Of a DNA stretch of 22,853 nt, positions 22,581-22,853 are shown piece by piece. The notes beneath the pieces were generated by a model. The model had not been told where the DNA came from. It ran no database searches and saw only the letters and a list, made by a program, of their open reading frames with translations. The stretch lies in contig CAMYMO010000448.1 of NCBI GenBank assembly GCA_947259425.1, positions 1 to 22,853 on the forward strand. The letters run 5' to 3'. The position numbers and the translations under genes were made by a program. Source of the stretch: an uncultured Ectothiorhodospiraceae bacterium (GTDB lineage: Bacteria; Pseudomonadota; Gammaproteobacteria; UBA6429; Thiohalophilaceae). Positions within the stretch are counted from its first letter, which is position 1. Each line of letters starts with the position of its first letter.

Positions 22581-22853
22581 ATGGCTACAAAGAAAAAGGG
22601 TCGCAAGAAGGCGGCTAAGAAAAAGGTAGTTCGTCGTAAGAAGACGGCTGCTAAGAAGACGACTAAGAAGAAAGTAACGAAAAAGAAAGCAAAGAAAAAA
22701 GTAACAAAGAAAAAAGCCAAGAAAAAGGCTAAGAAGAAAGTAACAAAGAAAAAGGCCAAGAAGAAGGCTAAGAAAAAAGCCAAGAAAAAGGCTAAAAAGA
22801 AAGTAACAAAGAAAAAAGCCAAGAAAAAGGCTAAGAAAAAAGTGACCAAGAAG
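22581..22853 (+). CDS. Lys-rich histone H1-like DNA-binding protein, 3' end outside window
   Basis: Open from ATG at 22581 to the right edge: 91 codons seen, no stop reached. GGAGG nine bases upstream strongly supports the start. By count 56 of 91 residues are lysine. The first ~31 residues are mixed basic (MATKKKGRKKAAKKKVVRRKK). From residue 32 the chain is a strict series of Lys triplets joined by Ala or by Val-Thr, i.e. (KKK A) and (KKK VT) units; no lysine run exceeds three. This recalls the Lys-rich tails of bacterial histone H1-like proteins (Bordetella BpH1, Chlamydia HctB, Pseudomonas AlgP), though AlgP uses Lys-Pro-Ala-Ala units instead. Binding to DNA, and perhaps chromosome compaction, is inferred from charge. 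Codons alternate AAA and AAG, and the DNA is itself repetitive, so length may vary between strains. Confidence 0.85.
   Translation, partial: MATKKKGRKKAAKKKVVRRKKTAAKKTTKKKVTKKKAKKKVTKKKAKKKAKKKVTKKKAKKKAKKKAKKKAKKKVTKKKAKKKAKKKVTKK
22674..22853 (+). repeat. tandem 12-15 bp coding repeats (KKK-A / KKK-VT units)
   Basis: Units of three Lys codons plus GCC/GCT or GTA-ACA recur through the end of the window in near-identical blocks; the sequence of the unit AAGAAAAAAGCCAAGAAAAA occurs more than once. Such DNA is prone to gain and loss of units by slippage or unequal recombination. Confidence 0.8.

Noticed and set aside
22559..22849. 96-codon minus-strand frame rich in Phe, Leu and Ala (FFLAFFLAFF pattern)
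   Set aside because: It is the antisense of the Lys-rich gene: Lys codons AAA/AAG read backwards give TTT/CTT. The plus strand has a strong ribosome site and sensible protein; this frame does not.
1..22853. CRISPR arrays, tRNA or rRNA genes, transposase or integrase genes
   Set aside because: None were seen on reading both strands; the only regular short repeats are the Lys-codon repeats at the right end, which are coding.

Overview
The window is a chromosomal segment of a gammaproteobacterium of moderate GC content. The strongest argument is gene order. ygfB-pepP-ubiH-ubiI (minus strand) stands back to back with zapB-like-zapA-6S RNA-fau (plus strand), the arrangement known from Escherichia coli, and the glycine cleavage genes follow further down the same strand, as they do in E. 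coli. I cannot name the genus. A split glycine decarboxylase (two subunits) and a Lys-rich histone-like protein set it apart from enterics.

Layout from left to right. (1) 1-1988, plus: the 3' part of a DUF255/YyaL-type thioredoxin-domain protein, cut by the left edge. (2) 9542-2032, minus: a tandem glycine riboswitch and an intrinsic terminator, then lipA-gcvT-gcvH-gcvPA-tpx-gcvPB-dgkA-PfkB-type kinase, with short gaps throughout. The riboswitch senses glycine, LipA makes the lipoyl group carried by GcvH, and GcvPA/PB, GcvH and GcvT oxidise glycine. The peroxidase gene tpx sits between the two P-protein genes. (3) 12403-9727, minus: a Fur-box-like site, then fbpA-fbpB, a ferric iron importer without its ATPase gene. 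(4) 12524-14061: a more AT-rich block with two small orphan membrane-anchored proteins, bracketed by perfect 20-bp direct repeats, one of which lies in the 3' end of the next gene. (5) 15250-14018, minus: an NhaP-type Na+/H+ antiporter. (6) 19754-15341, minus: ygfB-pepP-ubiH-ubiI, the two monooxygenases serving ubiquinone synthesis. (7) 19849-21333, plus: a good sigma-70-like promoter, a ZapB-like coiled-coil protein, zapA, a perfect 24-bp palindrome resembling RAYT/REP-type elements, 6S RNA and fau. (8) 21334-22580: about 1.2 kb of very AT-rich sequence without genes. (9) 22581 to the right edge, plus: the start of a strikingly Lys-rich (56 of 91 residues) histone H1-like protein built of Lys triplets.

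Most of the window is conserved housekeeping DNA. The accessory or unexplained parts are the direct-repeat block at 12.5-14.1 kb, the palindrome at 20.44-20.50 kb, and the AT-rich tract with the Lys-rich gene at the right end. No tRNA, rRNA, CRISPR array, transposase or integrase gene was recognised.
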